Positions 48,509 to 59,369 of a DNA stretch of 64,000 nucleotides are shown here, piece by piece. Both the position numbers and the translations under genes were made by a program. Each line of letters starts with the position of its first letter. Position 1 is the first letter of the stretch. This DNA is from Afifella aestuarii (GTDB taxonomy: Bacteria > Pseudomonadota > Alphaproteobacteria > Rhizobiales > Afifellaceae): positions 372,001 to 436,000 of the forward strand of contig NZ_SAUF01000002.1 in assembly GCF_004023665.1 (NCBI RefSeq), read 5' to 3'. The notes beneath the pieces are model-generated. The model was not told where the DNA came from. It did not search any database and saw nothing but the letters and a program-made list of their open reading frames with translations.

Positions 48509-48718
48509 ATGCGCACATCCCCCTCAACCCCCCAACCCCATCTCGCTGGAGCGCACTGGCACGACGCGCTCGCACGTCAGGGCCGTTCGTTCGCTCAGAT
48601 GATGTCGACCTTTGCCACCGCCTGCGATCTCGCGGCCGAAGCGGAAGCGACCGGGCACGCCCCGGCCGACGCGTTCGAGCGTCTGTGCGGCAACAAGAAA
48701 ATGGCCGCGCGCCACTGA
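48509..48718 (+). CDS. Small hypothetical protein before glpK
   Basis: A 69-residue protein (MRTSPSTPQPHLAGAHWHDA to LCGNKKMAARH) with a central helix FAQMMSTFATACDLAAEAEA. GGAG lies ten bases before the ATG and a strong hairpin follows 25 bases after the stop, so it looks like a real, separately ended unit. I do not recognise a family; no signal or membrane segment is seen. Confidence 0.55.
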   Translation: MRTSPSTPQPHLAGAHWHDALARQGRSFAQMMSTFATACDLAAEAEATGHAPADAFERLCGNKKMAARH

Positions 48719-48743
48719 CCGCCTTTCAGCGCTGACTGGCCTC

Positions 48744-48783
48744 GCAATATGCCGGTTCCGGGTTGTCGGGGCCGGCATATTGC
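48744..48783 (+). terminator. Hairpin after small gene
   Basis: A perfect 12-bp stem (GCAATATGCCGG with its complement) closing a 16-base loop. It lacks a T-run and is AT-richer at its base than usual here; it may end the small transcript or be a protein site upstream of glpK. Confidence 0.5.
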
Positions 48784-48916
48784 ATTCAGAAGATGAGGAT
48801 TTCCGGGCTTTTGCCCGCCGAGTGCCGATTTCCTTCCCTCTATCCCGCCCTCGCCCTTGAGCATGACGGGCGCTCGCCCAATAACGGTCGAGACGAAAAA
48901 TAAGGAAGGGTAGGAT

Positions 48917-50410
48917 ATGGGCGGTTACGTCCTCGCCATCGATCAGGGCACGACATCGACACGAGCGATCGTCTTCGACGATCGCGCCCACGTCATGGGC
49001 GTCGGGCAGCTGGAATTCCAGCAGCATTTCCCGCGTTCCGGCTGGGTGGAGCACAATCCGGAAGACCTGTGGCGGACCACGGTGGAGACCGTGCGCCGCG
49101 CCTTGGCCGAAGCCCGGCTTTCCGCGCCGGATCTCGCCGGCATCGGCATCACCAATCAGCGCGAGACCACGCTCGTCTGGGATCGCAAGACAGGCAAGCC
49201 GGTCCACAACGCCATCGTCTGGCAGGATCGCCGGACGGCGCGGCTTTGCGAGCGCCTCATCAAAGAGGGGCATGCCGAGCCGGTCGCCGAGAAGACCGGT
49301 CTTCTGATCGACAGCTATTTCGCCGGCACCAAGGTCAACTGGATTCTCGACAATGTCGAAGGTGCGAGGGCGCGCGCGGAGGCGGGCGATCTTCTCTTCG
49401 GCACGGTCGACACCTGGCTCATCTGGAAGCTGACGGGCGGGCGCGTCCACGCGACCGACGCGACCAATGCGGCGCGGACGCTGATGTTCGACATTCGCCG
49501 CAACGAATGGGACGACGAGCTTCTCGCCATGCTCGGCGTGCCGCGCTCCATGCTGCCGGAGGTGAAGGACAGCGCCGCGGAATTCGGCGAGACGGATCCT
49601 GCGATCTTCGGCACGGCGATCCCGATCCGCGGCGTTGCCGGCGACCAGCACGCCGCCACCCTCGGCCAGGCCTGTTTCACGCCCGGCATGGTGAAGTCGA
49701 CCTACGGGACCGGCTGCTTCGCCGTCCTCAATACGGGTGACGAATTCGTCCGCTCCAAGAACAAGCTTCTGACCACGATCGCCTACCGCCTCGACGGGCG
49801 CACCACCTACGCGATCGAGGGCTCGATCTTCGTCGCCGGTGCCTCCGTGCAGTGGCTGCGCGACGGGCTCAAAATGATCGACCGCGCCGAAGAATCGGGT
49901 GAGCTCGCGGGCCGCGCCGATGACGGCCAGGACGTCTATCTCGTGCCGGCCTTCACCGGGCTTGGAGCTCCCTGGTGGGATTCCGATGCGCGCGGCGCCC
50001 TGTTCGGCCTGACGCGTTCGACGGGCCCGGCGGAACTTGCCCGTGCGGCGCTCGAATCGGTGTGTTTCCAGACGGCCGATCTCGTGTCCGCGATGCAGGG
50101 CGACTGGCAGGGCGCCGACAATCCGGTTCTGCGCGTCGATGGCGGCATGGTGGCGAGCGACTGGACGATGCAGCGTCTCGCCGATCTTCTCGATGCGCCG
50201 GTCGACCGCCCGGTGGTTCTGGAGACGACCGCTCTTGGCGCGGCATGGCTCGCAGGCCGGCAGGCCGGCGTGTGGCCGCAGGAAGAGGAGTTCGCCAAGG
50301 CCTGGCGCCCGGAACGCCGCTTCACGCCGCAGATTTCCGAGGACGTGCGGACCGCAAAGCTTGCCGGCTGGCGCGATGCCGTGCGCCGCACGCTGACCCG
50401 GCAGGACTGA
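48917..50410 (+). CDS. glpK: Glycerol kinase
   Basis: Phosphorylates glycerol to glycerol 3-phosphate. The 497-residue FGGY kinase has the N-terminal ATP loop [48 protein letters not shown], the substrate-site [35 protein letters not shown] and C-terminal [21 protein letters not shown]. All active-site blocks are intact. No glpF or glpD is adjacent, so glycerol uptake must be encoded elsewhere. A strong hairpin follows 35 bases after the stop. Confidence 0.97.
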   Translation: MGGYVLAIDQGTTSTRAIVFDDRAHVMGVGQLEFQQHFPRSGWVEHNPEDLWRTTVETVRRALAEARLSAPDLAGIGITNQRETTLVWDRKTGKPVHNAIVWQDRRTARLCERLIKEGHAEPVAEKTGLLIDSYFAGTKVNWILDNVEGARARAEAGDLLFGTVDTWLIWKLTGGRVHATDATNAARTLMFDIRRNEWDDELLAMLGVPRSMLPEVKDSAAEFGETDPAIFGTAIPIRGVAGDQHAATLGQACFTPGMVKSTYGTGCFAVLNTGDEFVRSKNKLLTTIAYRLDGRTTYAIEGSIFVAGASVQWLRDGLKMIDRAEESGELAGRADDGQDVYLVPAFTGLGAPWWDSDARGALFGLTRSTGPAELARAALESVCFQTADLVSAMQGDWQGADNPVLRVDGGMVASDWTMQRLADLLDAPVDRPVVLETTALGAAWLAGRQAGVWPQEEEFAKAWRPERRFTPQISEDVRTAKLAGWRDAVRRTLTRQD

Positions 50411-50445
50411 CGCCTCGATCTCTGCCAAATGATCTCTGACGAAGA

Positions 50446-50473
50446 CGGCCGCCGCGCGACAGCGTGGCGGCCG
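50446..50473 (+). terminator. Terminator-like hairpin after glpK
   Basis: A 12-bp stem (CGGCCGCCGCGC with GCGTGGCGGCCG, one G-U) around GACA, with only scattered T bases after it. It probably ends or stabilises the glpK transcript. Confidence 0.55.
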
Positions 50474-50531
50474 GTCTCGTTGTGGGCGCGGCGAAGGGGC
50501 GCGGCATTCGGGCTTTACAGACCTCATCACA

Positions 50532-50557
50532 ATCATATTCTTGAAAGTGAATGTGAT
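50532..50557. promoter_or_regulatory. Inverted repeat upstream of dsrE-like gene
   Basis: ATCATATTC and GAATGTGAT form a 9-bp inverted repeat with one mismatch and an 8-base spacer, in a short AT-rich stretch ending 18 bases before the ATG. The ATATTC...GAAT pattern resembles operators of ArsR-type (BigR/SqrR-like) repressors. Confidence 0.4.
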
Positions 50558-50575
50558 GATTTGCGGAGAACCCTG

Positions 50576-51010
50576 ATGCGCAAGATCCTTGCCCTCGCGA
50601 GCCTCGTCCTGGTTTTCGCTACGCCCGCCGTGGCGCAGGAAAAGCCGTCGCTCGTGACCGTCGTGACATCGCCCGAGCCGCAGACGCAGCTGATGGCGAT
50701 GGTGCTCACCATGCAATCCGTGCAGCAGGGGGCGAAGGCGCGGGTGCTTCTGTGCGGGCCGGCGGCCGATATCGCCCTCACGAATGCGCCGGCGAGCGCG
50801 ATGGCGTTGCAGAAGCCGAAAGGCATGAGCCCGAAGGGGCTGATGCAGACGATCCTGCAAAAGACGGACACGGCCGTCGACGTCTGCGCCCTCTATCTGC
50901 CCAACAAGGGGCGGAACGAGGATGCGCTGATCGAGGGCGTCGGCGTCGCTGAGCCGCCGCAGATGGCGGAGCATCTCCTGGCGGAGAACACGCGCATTCT
51001 GAGTTTTTGA
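50576..51010 (+). CDS. Secreted DsrE/DsrF-like protein
   Basis: A 144-residue protein with signal peptide MRKILALASLVLVFATPAVA ending at AQE. The mature part reads LVTVVTSPEPQTQLMAMVLT and GAKARVLLCGPAADIAL, resembling the DsrE/YchN-like sulfur-relay fold; KPKGMSPKGLMQTIL and VDVCALYLPNKG follow, with a Cys (DVC) at the usual active-site place. It likely works in the periplasm, perhaps in sulfur or metal handling. GGAG precedes the ATG. It stands alone with an AT-rich operator-like repeat in front. Confidence 0.75.
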   Translation: MRKILALASLVLVFATPAVAQEKPSLVTVVTSPEPQTQLMAMVLTMQSVQQGAKARVLLCGPAADIALTNAPASAMALQKPKGMSPKGLMQTILQKTDTAVDVCALYLPNKGRNEDALIEGVGVAEPPQMAEHLLAENTRILSF

Positions 51011-51192
51011 GGCACCCTCCGGCGCATCGTGGCGTCCCGGTGCGTCATTCGGGGTCCATCTGCAACTGGGGAGGCCACAACCGAGAGCATGCCCCGCCGT
51101 TGACCGGAAAACCCGCCGCTTGTAGGCGTGTCGCTTAGCATTTGGAGGACGGTTGCCGACACATCGCCCCCCTGCCTGATCGTGACCATCGC

Positions 51193-52482
<1,290 letters not shown>

Positions 52483-54017
52483 CCGGTTCGGTGGCGTAGG
52501 CGCGGCGCTCCCAGTCGCTGTCGCGAAGCCGGTCGTAATCGTCGTCGAGCCGCACGACGTCGTCTTCGGCGAGATAGGCGCCCGATTGCACCTCGATGAG
52601 CTCGAGCGGGATCTTTCCGGGGTTTTCGAGGCGGTGCACGGCACCAATCGGGATGAACGTCGATTCGTTCTCGTAGAGGAGCTTTTCGGTGTCCCCGATC
52701 GTGACGAGCGCCGTGCCGCGAACCACAATCCAGTGCTCGGCGCGGTGAAAATGCCGTTGCAAAGAGAGCCGGCCGCCGGGCTTCACCTCGATGCGCTTGA
52801 CCTGGAAACGCTCACCGCGATCGATCGCCTGATAGCTTCCCCAGGGGCGATAGACATAGGCCGGCTCTTCGATCTGCGGCCGACTGCTTTCCTTGAGCAT
52901 GGCAACGAGAGGTTTGAGCGCCTCGGCTTTCGATCGATCTGTGACGAGGGTCGCATCCCGTGTCTGAACGACCGCGAGACCCGAAAGGCCGACGATGGCG
53001 ACGAGGCTGTCGCCGAGGACGTAATTGTCCTGCGCCTCGACGAAGAGCGCCTCGCCCCGCGCCGCATTGCCGTCCCCGTCCTTTTCGGTGAGCGACCAGA
53101 GCGCCTCCCAGGAGCCGATATCGCGCCAGCCCATGGAGACGGGAAGAACGCGTATGGTCTTCGTTTTCTCCAAGACGGCGACATCGATGGAGGCGGGCGT
53201 CGTGCGGGCGAAACTCGTTTCCTCGAGCCGCAGGAAGCCGAATTCGCATCTCGCGCCGGCCACGGCTTCGGCGGCGGCTGTGACCGTCTCGGGATCGAAG
53301 CGGGCGTATTCGGCAAGGAGCTGATCGGCGCGAAAGACGAGGTTGCCGGAGTTCCAGAGATAGCCGGCAGCGACATAATCCTGCGCCGCCGCAGCGTCGG
53401 GTTTTTCGATGAAGGCGGCGACGGCACGTATGGCCGACGTCTCACCGGCGCCATCGGGCCGGATATAGCCATAGCCGGTGGCGGCATGGTCGGGACGCAC
53501 GCCGAAGGTCACGATATGGCCGTGCTGCGCGCTGGCGACGGCCTCCTGCGCGGCCGCCTGGAAGCTTGCCACATCCTCCACCATGTGGTCGGCGGCGAGC
53601 ATCATGACGACCGCCTGGGGGTCTTGCCCGGCGATGAAATGGGCTCCGGCCGCGACCGCCGGCCCGGAATCCCGGCCTTCAGGTTCGAGGAGAATGGTGG
53701 CGGTCAAGCCGAGTGCCGCCAATTGCTCTGCCACCATGTGGCGATAGCGGGCGGCCGTGACGATCACGGGCGGCGCGAAAATATCCGGCGCGCTGACGCG
53801 ATGGATCGTTTCTTGGAAGGTCGAGCGTTTGCCCAGGAAGTTGATGAATTGCTTTGGCGCGGATACGCGCGAGGCCGGCCAAAGGCGCGTGCCTGATCCT
53901 CCGCACAAAATGAGCGGAACGATTGCCCCCATCGGTTCATCCCCCTGAACCCCAGGTAGCGATCGCAGGTTTTCGCAACTTATGCAAGGACGGCGCGCCG
54001 CCCTTCGTGGCCTGCGC

Positions 54018-55166
54018 TCAGGCGGCGCGCTGTGCGACGAAGGAGCTCTCCGCGTAGACGCAGATATTGGCGCGTCCCTGACGTTTCGCCTGGTAGAGGG
54101 CCTGATCCGCCATGGTGTAGAGCTGCTTTGCGCCGAGCTCGCCGGAGACGAAGGTCGCAAGTCCGGCGCTCGCGCCGATGCGGATATCCTCGTGTCCGAG
54201 GGCGAAAGGCTGTGCGACGGCCGCGAGGATCGCTTTGCCGCGCGCGAAGGCTTCAGCGCCCCCCATGCCGACCGGCATGATGACGGCGAATTCGTCGCCG
54301 CCGATCCGCGCGGCGAAAGCCTCCAATGGCAGGGCCGTGCGGATACGCTCCGCCGAGGCGCAAAGAAGCTGATCGCCGATGACGTGGCCGAACGTGTCGT
54401 TGACCGGCTTGAAACCGTCGAGGTCGAGGACGATGAGCGCGAAGCCTTCACCCCGGGCGCCGGCCTCGCAGATCGCCGTCGCCATTTTCTCTTCGAAATA
54501 GGCACGGTTCGGCAGCTTCGTGAGATGATCGTGGCGTGCGAGCAGGCTCAAGGAGCGCTCCGCCTGAAGGCGCGCGACCATGGTCTGCGAATTGTAGACG
54601 ATGAGCTGTATGGCGCCGACCGCAAACATGACCTCGATGAAGGCGAGGGCGATGTAACTCGAGCCGCCGAGCGTCAGCGACATGGCAATGACCGGCAGCA
54701 GCACGAGAAGGAGCTGCGCGATGGCGATCTGCGGCCGCACGACACGCACGACGATGCCGGTGAAATAGGCCATCGTAAGCGTCATTACGAGGACATCGGC
54801 CATGTGGTTCTGGAAGATGAGGGTGCGCGCCGCCAGGGCCCCGAGACAGGCGGAAAATACCCAGCCGCCCGCCATATAGGCGTGCTCCCAGCGGCGCCAG
54901 TCGCCGACAAGGCGCGAAGCGCTTCGGCGCCAGCGCCGGTAATGCAGGCAAATGGCGATACGTGCCAGACCGACGACAAACCCGAAGATCGTGATGGCAC
55001 CGAGGATCTGGTCGCCCGTGTCCATCGCGGCGATCGTTCCGGCAACGGCGAACCCGATCAGAATGAGGGTGATGGAAGGCAAGGCGCCGTAAACGAGATC
55101 GAGCAGCTGGGGGAGGATCGCCTCCTCTCCATCGCTCCGCGATATGAGCATTGTCTCTGCCGTCAT
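54018..55166 (-). CDS. Membrane diguanylate cyclase (GGDEF)
   Basis: Makes cyclic di-GMP. The 382-residue protein has about six N-terminal membrane helices (residues ~20-195, for example ALPSITLILIGFAVAGTIAA and LLLVLLPVIAMSLTLGG) with no recognised sensor domain, then a GGDEF domain: LLARHDHLTKLPNRAYFEEK, IVLDLDGFKPVNDTFGHVIG and the active site ARIGGDEFAV. No RxxD inhibitory site is evident right before the motif. Next to manC and the sugar dehydrogenase it may tune polysaccharide output; that link is inferred from position. Confidence 0.92.
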   Translation of the reverse strand: MTAETMLISRSDGEEAILPQLLDLVYGALPSITLILIGFAVAGTIAAMDTGDQILGAITIFGFVVGLARIAICLHYRRWRRSASRLVGDWRRWEHAYMAGGWVFSACLGALAARTLIFQNHMADVLVMTLTMAYFTGIVVRVVRPQIAIAQLLLVLLPVIAMSLTLGGSSYIALAFIEVMFAVGAIQLIVYNSQTMVARLQAERSLSLLARHDHLTKLPNRAYFEEKMATAICEAGARGEGFALIVLDLDGFKPVNDTFGHVIGDQLLCASAERIRTALPLEAFAARIGGDEFAVIMPVGMGGAEAFARGKAILAAVAQPFALGHEDIRIGASAGLATFVSGELGAKQLYTMADQALYQAKRQGRANICVYAESSFVAQRAA

Positions 55167-55555
55167 GGCTCCGCCCCACCTGTACGGCGAATGGGCTACA
55201 GGAGTTTAGAAGTCTTGAATAGAACCGTGAGAATGCGCACGGCCTGAGCGGAAAGGGACGATGACGGTGTGCGTTTCGTTTGTTCGTTCAGAGACATGTC
55301 CAGATTGTCGCAGGCGCTGGCCCGGAGAAATTCGCGTGACGGAGCTGCCGTTCCTCCTCGGGAGGTGAGCGCGATGCGCTTGCGGCGAGCGGAGTAAGGG
55401 CAGAGGCGGATTGTCCTTTGTCTCGACCTTGAGACGCGGCCGCATCGGGCTTGCGAAGCTTGCCGCGGCGGAAGGGATCGAATAGGCCTTTGCCGTCAGC
55501 CGGTTCGGCATTGTCCAGAGCCGCATCAAGAGGAATTTGAAGGGGAGGATCGGAC
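55167..55555. other. 389-bp gap between diguanylate cyclase and TAXI-TRAP genes
   Basis: Divergent promoters for both neighbours must lie here. The first 100 bases are AT-richer. No frame has a recognisable product, and no strong terminator or riboswitch-like fold stands out. GGGGAGG at about 55540 is the ribosome site of the next gene. Confidence 0.5.
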
Positions 55556-56527
55556 ATGAGGAACAGAGCTGGATGGCGCGTTTGGGCGGCCGGCGGAGCG
55601 CTGATCGCGGCGGCCGTGATCGCAGGCGGAGCGCAGGCGGAAACCCGCATCACCTATAAGTCGGCGAAGGCCGGCACCTCCTATTATCAGATGGGCGTGG
55701 AGCTCTCCGAGGCGATCAAGCAGGGCACCGACGGCGATGTGATCCTGACGGTCGAAGAAAGCCAGGGTTCGGTCCAGAACGTCATGGAAGCGGCGGTTCG
55801 CCCAGGAAGCTTCATCTTCACCACGCCGCCGGCGCTCGTCGGCCTCGCCCAGGCCGGCAAGGGCGCCTTCGAGAAACGCCCGAGCGAAAAGTTCAAGGAC
55901 GTTCGCGCCCTCTTTCCGATCCCCTCGCTCACCATGCATTTCGTCATCGCCGGCGACGAGGCGGTGCTGCCTCTGAGTGCGCTTGAAGGCAAATCGGTGC
56001 TGCTCGGCAAAGGCTCGTTCGGCGCGCGCGAGGGCGAGAAATATCTCGAGCTCTTCGATCTCAAGGACAAGGTGACGATCGCCAATGCCGAGCTCGGCAA
56101 TGCCGCCGATGCCCTGAAGAACGGGCAGATCGATGCCTTCGTGACCTCCGGCTCGTTTCCGGCGCCGAACGTCGTGGAAACGGCCGCGAGCGCCGATATC
56201 GGCCTCGTCTCCATGACGGATGAGGAAGTCGAGAAGACCGGCCGCACCCGCGCCGTCATTCCCGCCGGCACCTATGCCGGCGTCGATGAGGACGTGGTGA
56301 CGACCTCGCTTCCGGTCATCGCCTATACGACGACGGCGATGGACGCCGACACGGCCTATCTGGTGACGAAGACGTTCTGGGAAGAGAAGGCGCGCCTGTC
56401 CGAGACGGCGCCGTGGTGGAAGGCGGTGTCGCCCGAGCTTCTGTCGGAGGTCGAGGGCAAGCTCCACGAGGGCGCTCTGCGCTATTACGAGGAAGCGGGC
56501 ATCGACGTGCCGGAGCAGCTGAAATAG
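55556..56527 (+). CDS. TAXI family TRAP transporter substrate-binding protein
   Basis: Periplasmic receptor of 323 residues. A signal peptide (WAAGGALIAAAVIAGGAQAE) precedes ITYKSAKAGTSYYQMGVELSEAI, the TAXI-type start, then SQGSVQNVMEAAVRPGSFIF, GDEAVLPLSALEGKSVLLGKG and FVTSGSFPAPNVVETAA. Such receptors bind small carboxylates such as glutamate, malate or related acids; the ligand cannot be told here. GGGGAGG lies eight bases before the ATG. The permease gene follows after 53 bases. Confidence 0.9.
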   Translation: MRNRAGWRVWAAGGALIAAAVIAGGAQAETRITYKSAKAGTSYYQMGVELSEAIKQGTDGDVILTVEESQGSVQNVMEAAVRPGSFIFTTPPALVGLAQAGKGAFEKRPSEKFKDVRALFPIPSLTMHFVIAGDEAVLPLSALEGKSVLLGKGSFGAREGEKYLELFDLKDKVTIANAELGNAADALKNGQIDAFVTSGSFPAPNVVETAASADIGLVSMTDEEVEKTGRTRAVIPAGTYAGVDEDVVTTSLPVIAYTTTAMDADTAYLVTKTFWEEKARLSETAPWWKAVSPELLSEVEGKLHEGALRYYEEAGIDVPEQLK

Positions 56528-56580
56528 CGGCCCGGCTGAAACTCTCCCATTTTTCCGGCGATTGACCGAAAGGCGAGCCC

Positions 56581-58350
56581 GTGGACGATCCGCCGGCGAA
56601 GCATTGGCCATGGGTGGCGCTCGGGCTCGTCTCGATCGCCTTCCATATCGGCCTGATCTTTTACGGACTTGCGCCGGCGCTGGCGGCGCGTCCGATCCAT
56701 ATGGCGCTTCTCCTGCCGTGGATGCTGATCTTGCCCGCGAAGACGCCCTGGCAGCGTTGGAGCGGCTGGGCGCTCAGCCTTCTCGGCATAACCGGCTGTC
56801 TCTATATCGCCTTGAACGCCTCCGACATCGCCGACCAGTATGGCTTCATCGACGGGCCCTTTCAGATGGGGCTCGCCGTGCTCCTCATCGCCGTGGCGCT
56901 CGAAACAGCGCGCCGCGCCATCGGCTGGCCGCTGCCGCTCGTGGCTCTCGCGACCCTCGCTTATGGGCTCTTCGGGCAATATGTGCCGGGCGAATTCGGC
57001 CATCCCGGCCTGCCGCTCGAGAGTTTTCTGGGGACCATGACCCTTGCCGAAGGCGGCCTGTGGGGGCAGCTCACCGGCGTCTCCGTCAATGTCGTCGCGA
57101 TCTTCGTCATTCTGGGCGCGGTGTTGAATGCGGGCGAGGCCGGCAAGGGTTTCATGAATGTCGCGACGGTGGTCGCGGGCCGACTGAAGGGCGGCGCGGC
57201 AAAGGTCGCGACCTTGTCGTCCGCGCTGTTCGGTTCGATTTCGGGCTCCGCCTCCGCCAATGTCGCCTCGACGGGGGCGATCACCATCCCGGCGATGACG
57301 AAGCTCGGCTATCCGAAATCGCTCGCGGGTGCCGTTGAGGCCGTTGCCTCCTCGGGCGGGCAGATCATGCCGCCTTTGATGGGGGCGGGCGCCTTCGTCA
57401 TGGTGGAGCTGACCGGCACGCCCTACACGCAGATCATGGCGGCCGCGCTGCCGCCCGCGATCCTCTACTTCCTGACCGTGTGGGTGGGCGTCGACGCCTT
57501 TGCCACGCGCTACGATCTGCGCCCGGTGGAAAGCACCGACCAGCCGGGGCGGCGCGAGGCGCTGATCACTTCGATGTTCTTCGCCGTGCCGTTTCTGGCG
57601 CTGCTGGCTGCGATTTTCGGCGCGGGCTTCACGCCGCAATATGCGGCCTCCGTCGCCATCCTGACGGCCACGATCCTGCTCTTCTTCGATGTCCGCCTGC
57701 GCTTCTCCTTCCGCCATTTCGGCAACAGGTTCGCGATCGCCGCCGTGACGGCCGGCCGCCAGGTGGCGATGATCGGCTCCATCATCATCTGCGCCTCGAT
57801 CGTCATCGGGGTTCTGTCCTTGACCGGGCTCGGCGTGAAGGTGACGTCGACCATCCTCTCCGTCGCCAACGATTCCTTATGGCCGGCGCTTCTCCTGACG
57901 GCGCTCGCCTGCCTCATCCTCGGCATGGAGGTGCCGACGACGGCCGCTTATGTCATCTGCATTTCGGTCGCCGGTCCGGCCCTTGCCGCTCTCGGGCTGA
58001 AGCCGCTCGTCGCGCATCTCTTCGTCTTCTGGTTTGCGCTGTTGTCGACGATCACGCCGCCCGTCTGCGGGGCGGTCTTCATCGCCGCCGGCATGATCGG
58101 TGAGAACTGGCTGAAGGTGGCGGGAAAGGCGATGCTGCTCGGCATCGGGCTTTACGTGATCCCGCTCGGCATGATCGCCAATCCGTCGCTTCTCGCGCTC
58201 GGGGTGAGCCCGTTTGCAGCCCTTCTTGCCTTCGTGAAGGTGGGGGTGGGGCTATCCATGCTCTCCTATGGCATCATCGCCGCCCGCCCGCTGATGCTGC
58301 GCGTGCCTTTGGTCCTTGCAGGCGTTCTCTTCGTTTTCGTCAGCGTGTGA
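56581..58350 (+). CDS. TRAP transporter fused permease (TAXI type)
   Basis: A 589-residue membrane protein combining the small (DctQ-like) and large (DctM) TRAP subunits, as usual in TAXI systems. About four N-terminal helices are followed by the large-subunit blocks LKGGAAKVATLSSALFGSIS, GSASANVASTGAITIPAMTK, AVASSGGQIMPPLMGAGAF, and ILGMEVPTTAAYVICIS. It drives sodium- or proton-coupled uptake with the preceding receptor. The start is GTG (VDDPPAKHWPWVALGL), 53 bases after the receptor. Its stop overlaps the GTG start of the DUF1206 gene. Confidence 0.93.
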   Translation: MDDPPAKHWPWVALGLVSIAFHIGLIFYGLAPALAARPIHMALLLPWMLILPAKTPWQRWSGWALSLLGITGCLYIALNASDIADQYGFIDGPFQMGLAVLLIAVALETARRAIGWPLPLVALATLAYGLFGQYVPGEFGHPGLPLESFLGTMTLAEGGLWGQLTGVSVNVVAIFVILGAVLNAGEAGKGFMNVATVVAGRLKGGAAKVATLSSALFGSISGSASANVASTGAITIPAMTKLGYPKSLAGAVEAVASSGGQIMPPLMGAGAFVMVELTGTPYTQIMAAALPPAILYFLTVWVGVDAFATRYDLRPVESTDQPGRREALITSMFFAVPFLALLAAIFGAGFTPQYAASVAILTATILLFFDVRLRFSFRHFGNRFAIAAVTAGRQVAMIGSIIICASIVIGVLSLTGLGVKVTSTILSVANDSLWPALLLTALACLILGMEVPTTAAYVICISVAGPALAALGLKPLVAHLFVFWFALLSTITPPVCGAVFIAAGMIGENWLKVAGKAMLLGIGLYVIPLGMIANPSLLALGVSPFAALLAFVKVGVGLSMLSYGIIAARPLMLRVPLVLAGVLFVFVSV

Positions 58351-59282
58351 GGCCACGAGCCGCTCGCGCACCCCTGGTAGATCCAGATCTTCTTCTCTCG
58401 GAACCGGCCTCGCCATCTGACGTTGTCGAGGCGAAACCGAGGGGGGCGATCATCGCAGCGGAAATCTCGCAACAATTGAAATGGGGCACGCGCGGCGGCT
58501 ATGCGGCGCGTGGCGTCGTCTATCTGGTGGTCGGCATCCTGGCGGTTCTTGCCGCGATCGGGTCCACGCAGGCGGAGAACACGCGCGGCGCGCTGCGCGA
58601 AATCCTCACGCAGCCGCTCGGCGGTGTGCTTCTTGGCGTGGTCGGCATCGGTCTTGCCGCCTTCGGGCTCTGGCGCTTCGCCCAGTCGTTCGGCGATCTC
58701 GACGATCATGGCAGCGATCCAAAGGGCCTGCTTCTGCGCTTTTTCCTGTTCTGCAGCGGCGTCATCCATATGGGCCTTGCCGCCTTCGTGGTGAGTTTGC
58801 TTTTCGCCATTGGCGGCGGCGGGGGCGGCGGCTCCGGCGATCCGACGTCCGGCTGGCTGACCTGGCTTTTCGGTCAGGCCTGGGGACGCTGGGTGGCTCT
58901 TGCCCTCTGCCTCGTGCCGGTCGGTATCGGCCTTGCGCATCTCTATAAGGGCTGGTCAGCCGGCTACGAAAAATACCTCGATCTCGACCGCGACAAGATG
59001 AAGATGGTGAAACCCGTCTGTTCGCTGGGGCTGATGGCGCGCGGCGTCATCTTCATCGTGATCGGCGTTCTCGCCTTCTATGCGGGCGGCATCTACGACG
59101 CCTCGAGTGCGCCGGGCCTCGAAGACGCGCTGAGCTATATCCAGGGCCTGCCCTTCGGCACCGTTCTCTTGTTGCTGGTGGCGCTCGGCCTCGTCGCCTT
59201 CGCCGGCTATTGCTTCGTGGAAGCCGCCTTCCGCCGCATCCGCATGGGCTCCGTCACCGTCTCTGACCCGATGCCCCAGTAA
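58347..59282 (+). CDS. DUF1206 membrane protein
   Basis: A 311-residue protein with three tandem DUF1206 repeats, each of two membrane helices: WGTRGGYAARGVVYLVVGIL near 46, the SGVIHMGLAAFVVSLLFAIG repeat near 145, and LMARGVIFIVIGVLAFYAGG near 225. A Gly-rich loop (GGGGGGGSGD) lies in the second unit. Function unknown. The GTG start overlaps the permease stop (GTGA), so translation is coupled, but the family is widespread without TRAP genes. A later in-frame start near residue 35 would remove the unconserved, Pro/Ala-rich lead. Confidence 0.85.
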   Translation: MRPRAARAPLVDPDLLLSEPASPSDVVEAKPRGAIIAAEISQQLKWGTRGGYAARGVVYLVVGILAVLAAIGSTQAENTRGALREILTQPLGGVLLGVVGIGLAAFGLWRFAQSFGDLDDHGSDPKGLLLRFFLFCSGVIHMGLAAFVVSLLFAIGGGGGGGSGDPTSGWLTWLFGQAWGRWVALALCLVPVGIGLAHLYKGWSAGYEKYLDLDRDKMKMVKPVCSLGLMARGVIFIVIGVLAFYAGGIYDASSAPGLEDALSYIQGLPFGTVLLLLVALGLVAFAGYCFVEAAFRRIRMGSVTVSDPMPQ

Positions 59283-59305
59283 AGCCGGCGTCGAGCACGC
59301 CGGCT
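59283..59305 (+). terminator. Terminator-like hairpin after DUF1206 gene
   Basis: AGCCGGCGT-CGAGC-ACGCCGGCT, a perfect 9-bp stem directly at the stop codon. On the minus strand it is followed by TTTA, so it can act in both directions. Confidence 0.65.
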
Positions 59306-59330
59306 CTCTCCTCCAAATCGCCGACAAATC

Positions 59331-59353
59331 CGGGCGGAGCAAGGCTCCGCCCG
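59331..59353 (-). terminator. Terminator-like hairpin after BA14K gene
   Basis: CGGGCGGAGC-AAG-GCTCCGCCCG, a perfect 10-bp stem 17 bases behind the BA14K stop, followed on the minus strand by GATTTGTC. With the neighbouring stem it separates two convergent genes. Confidence 0.65.
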
Positions 59354-59369
59354 AACTTTGCCGTTTGTC

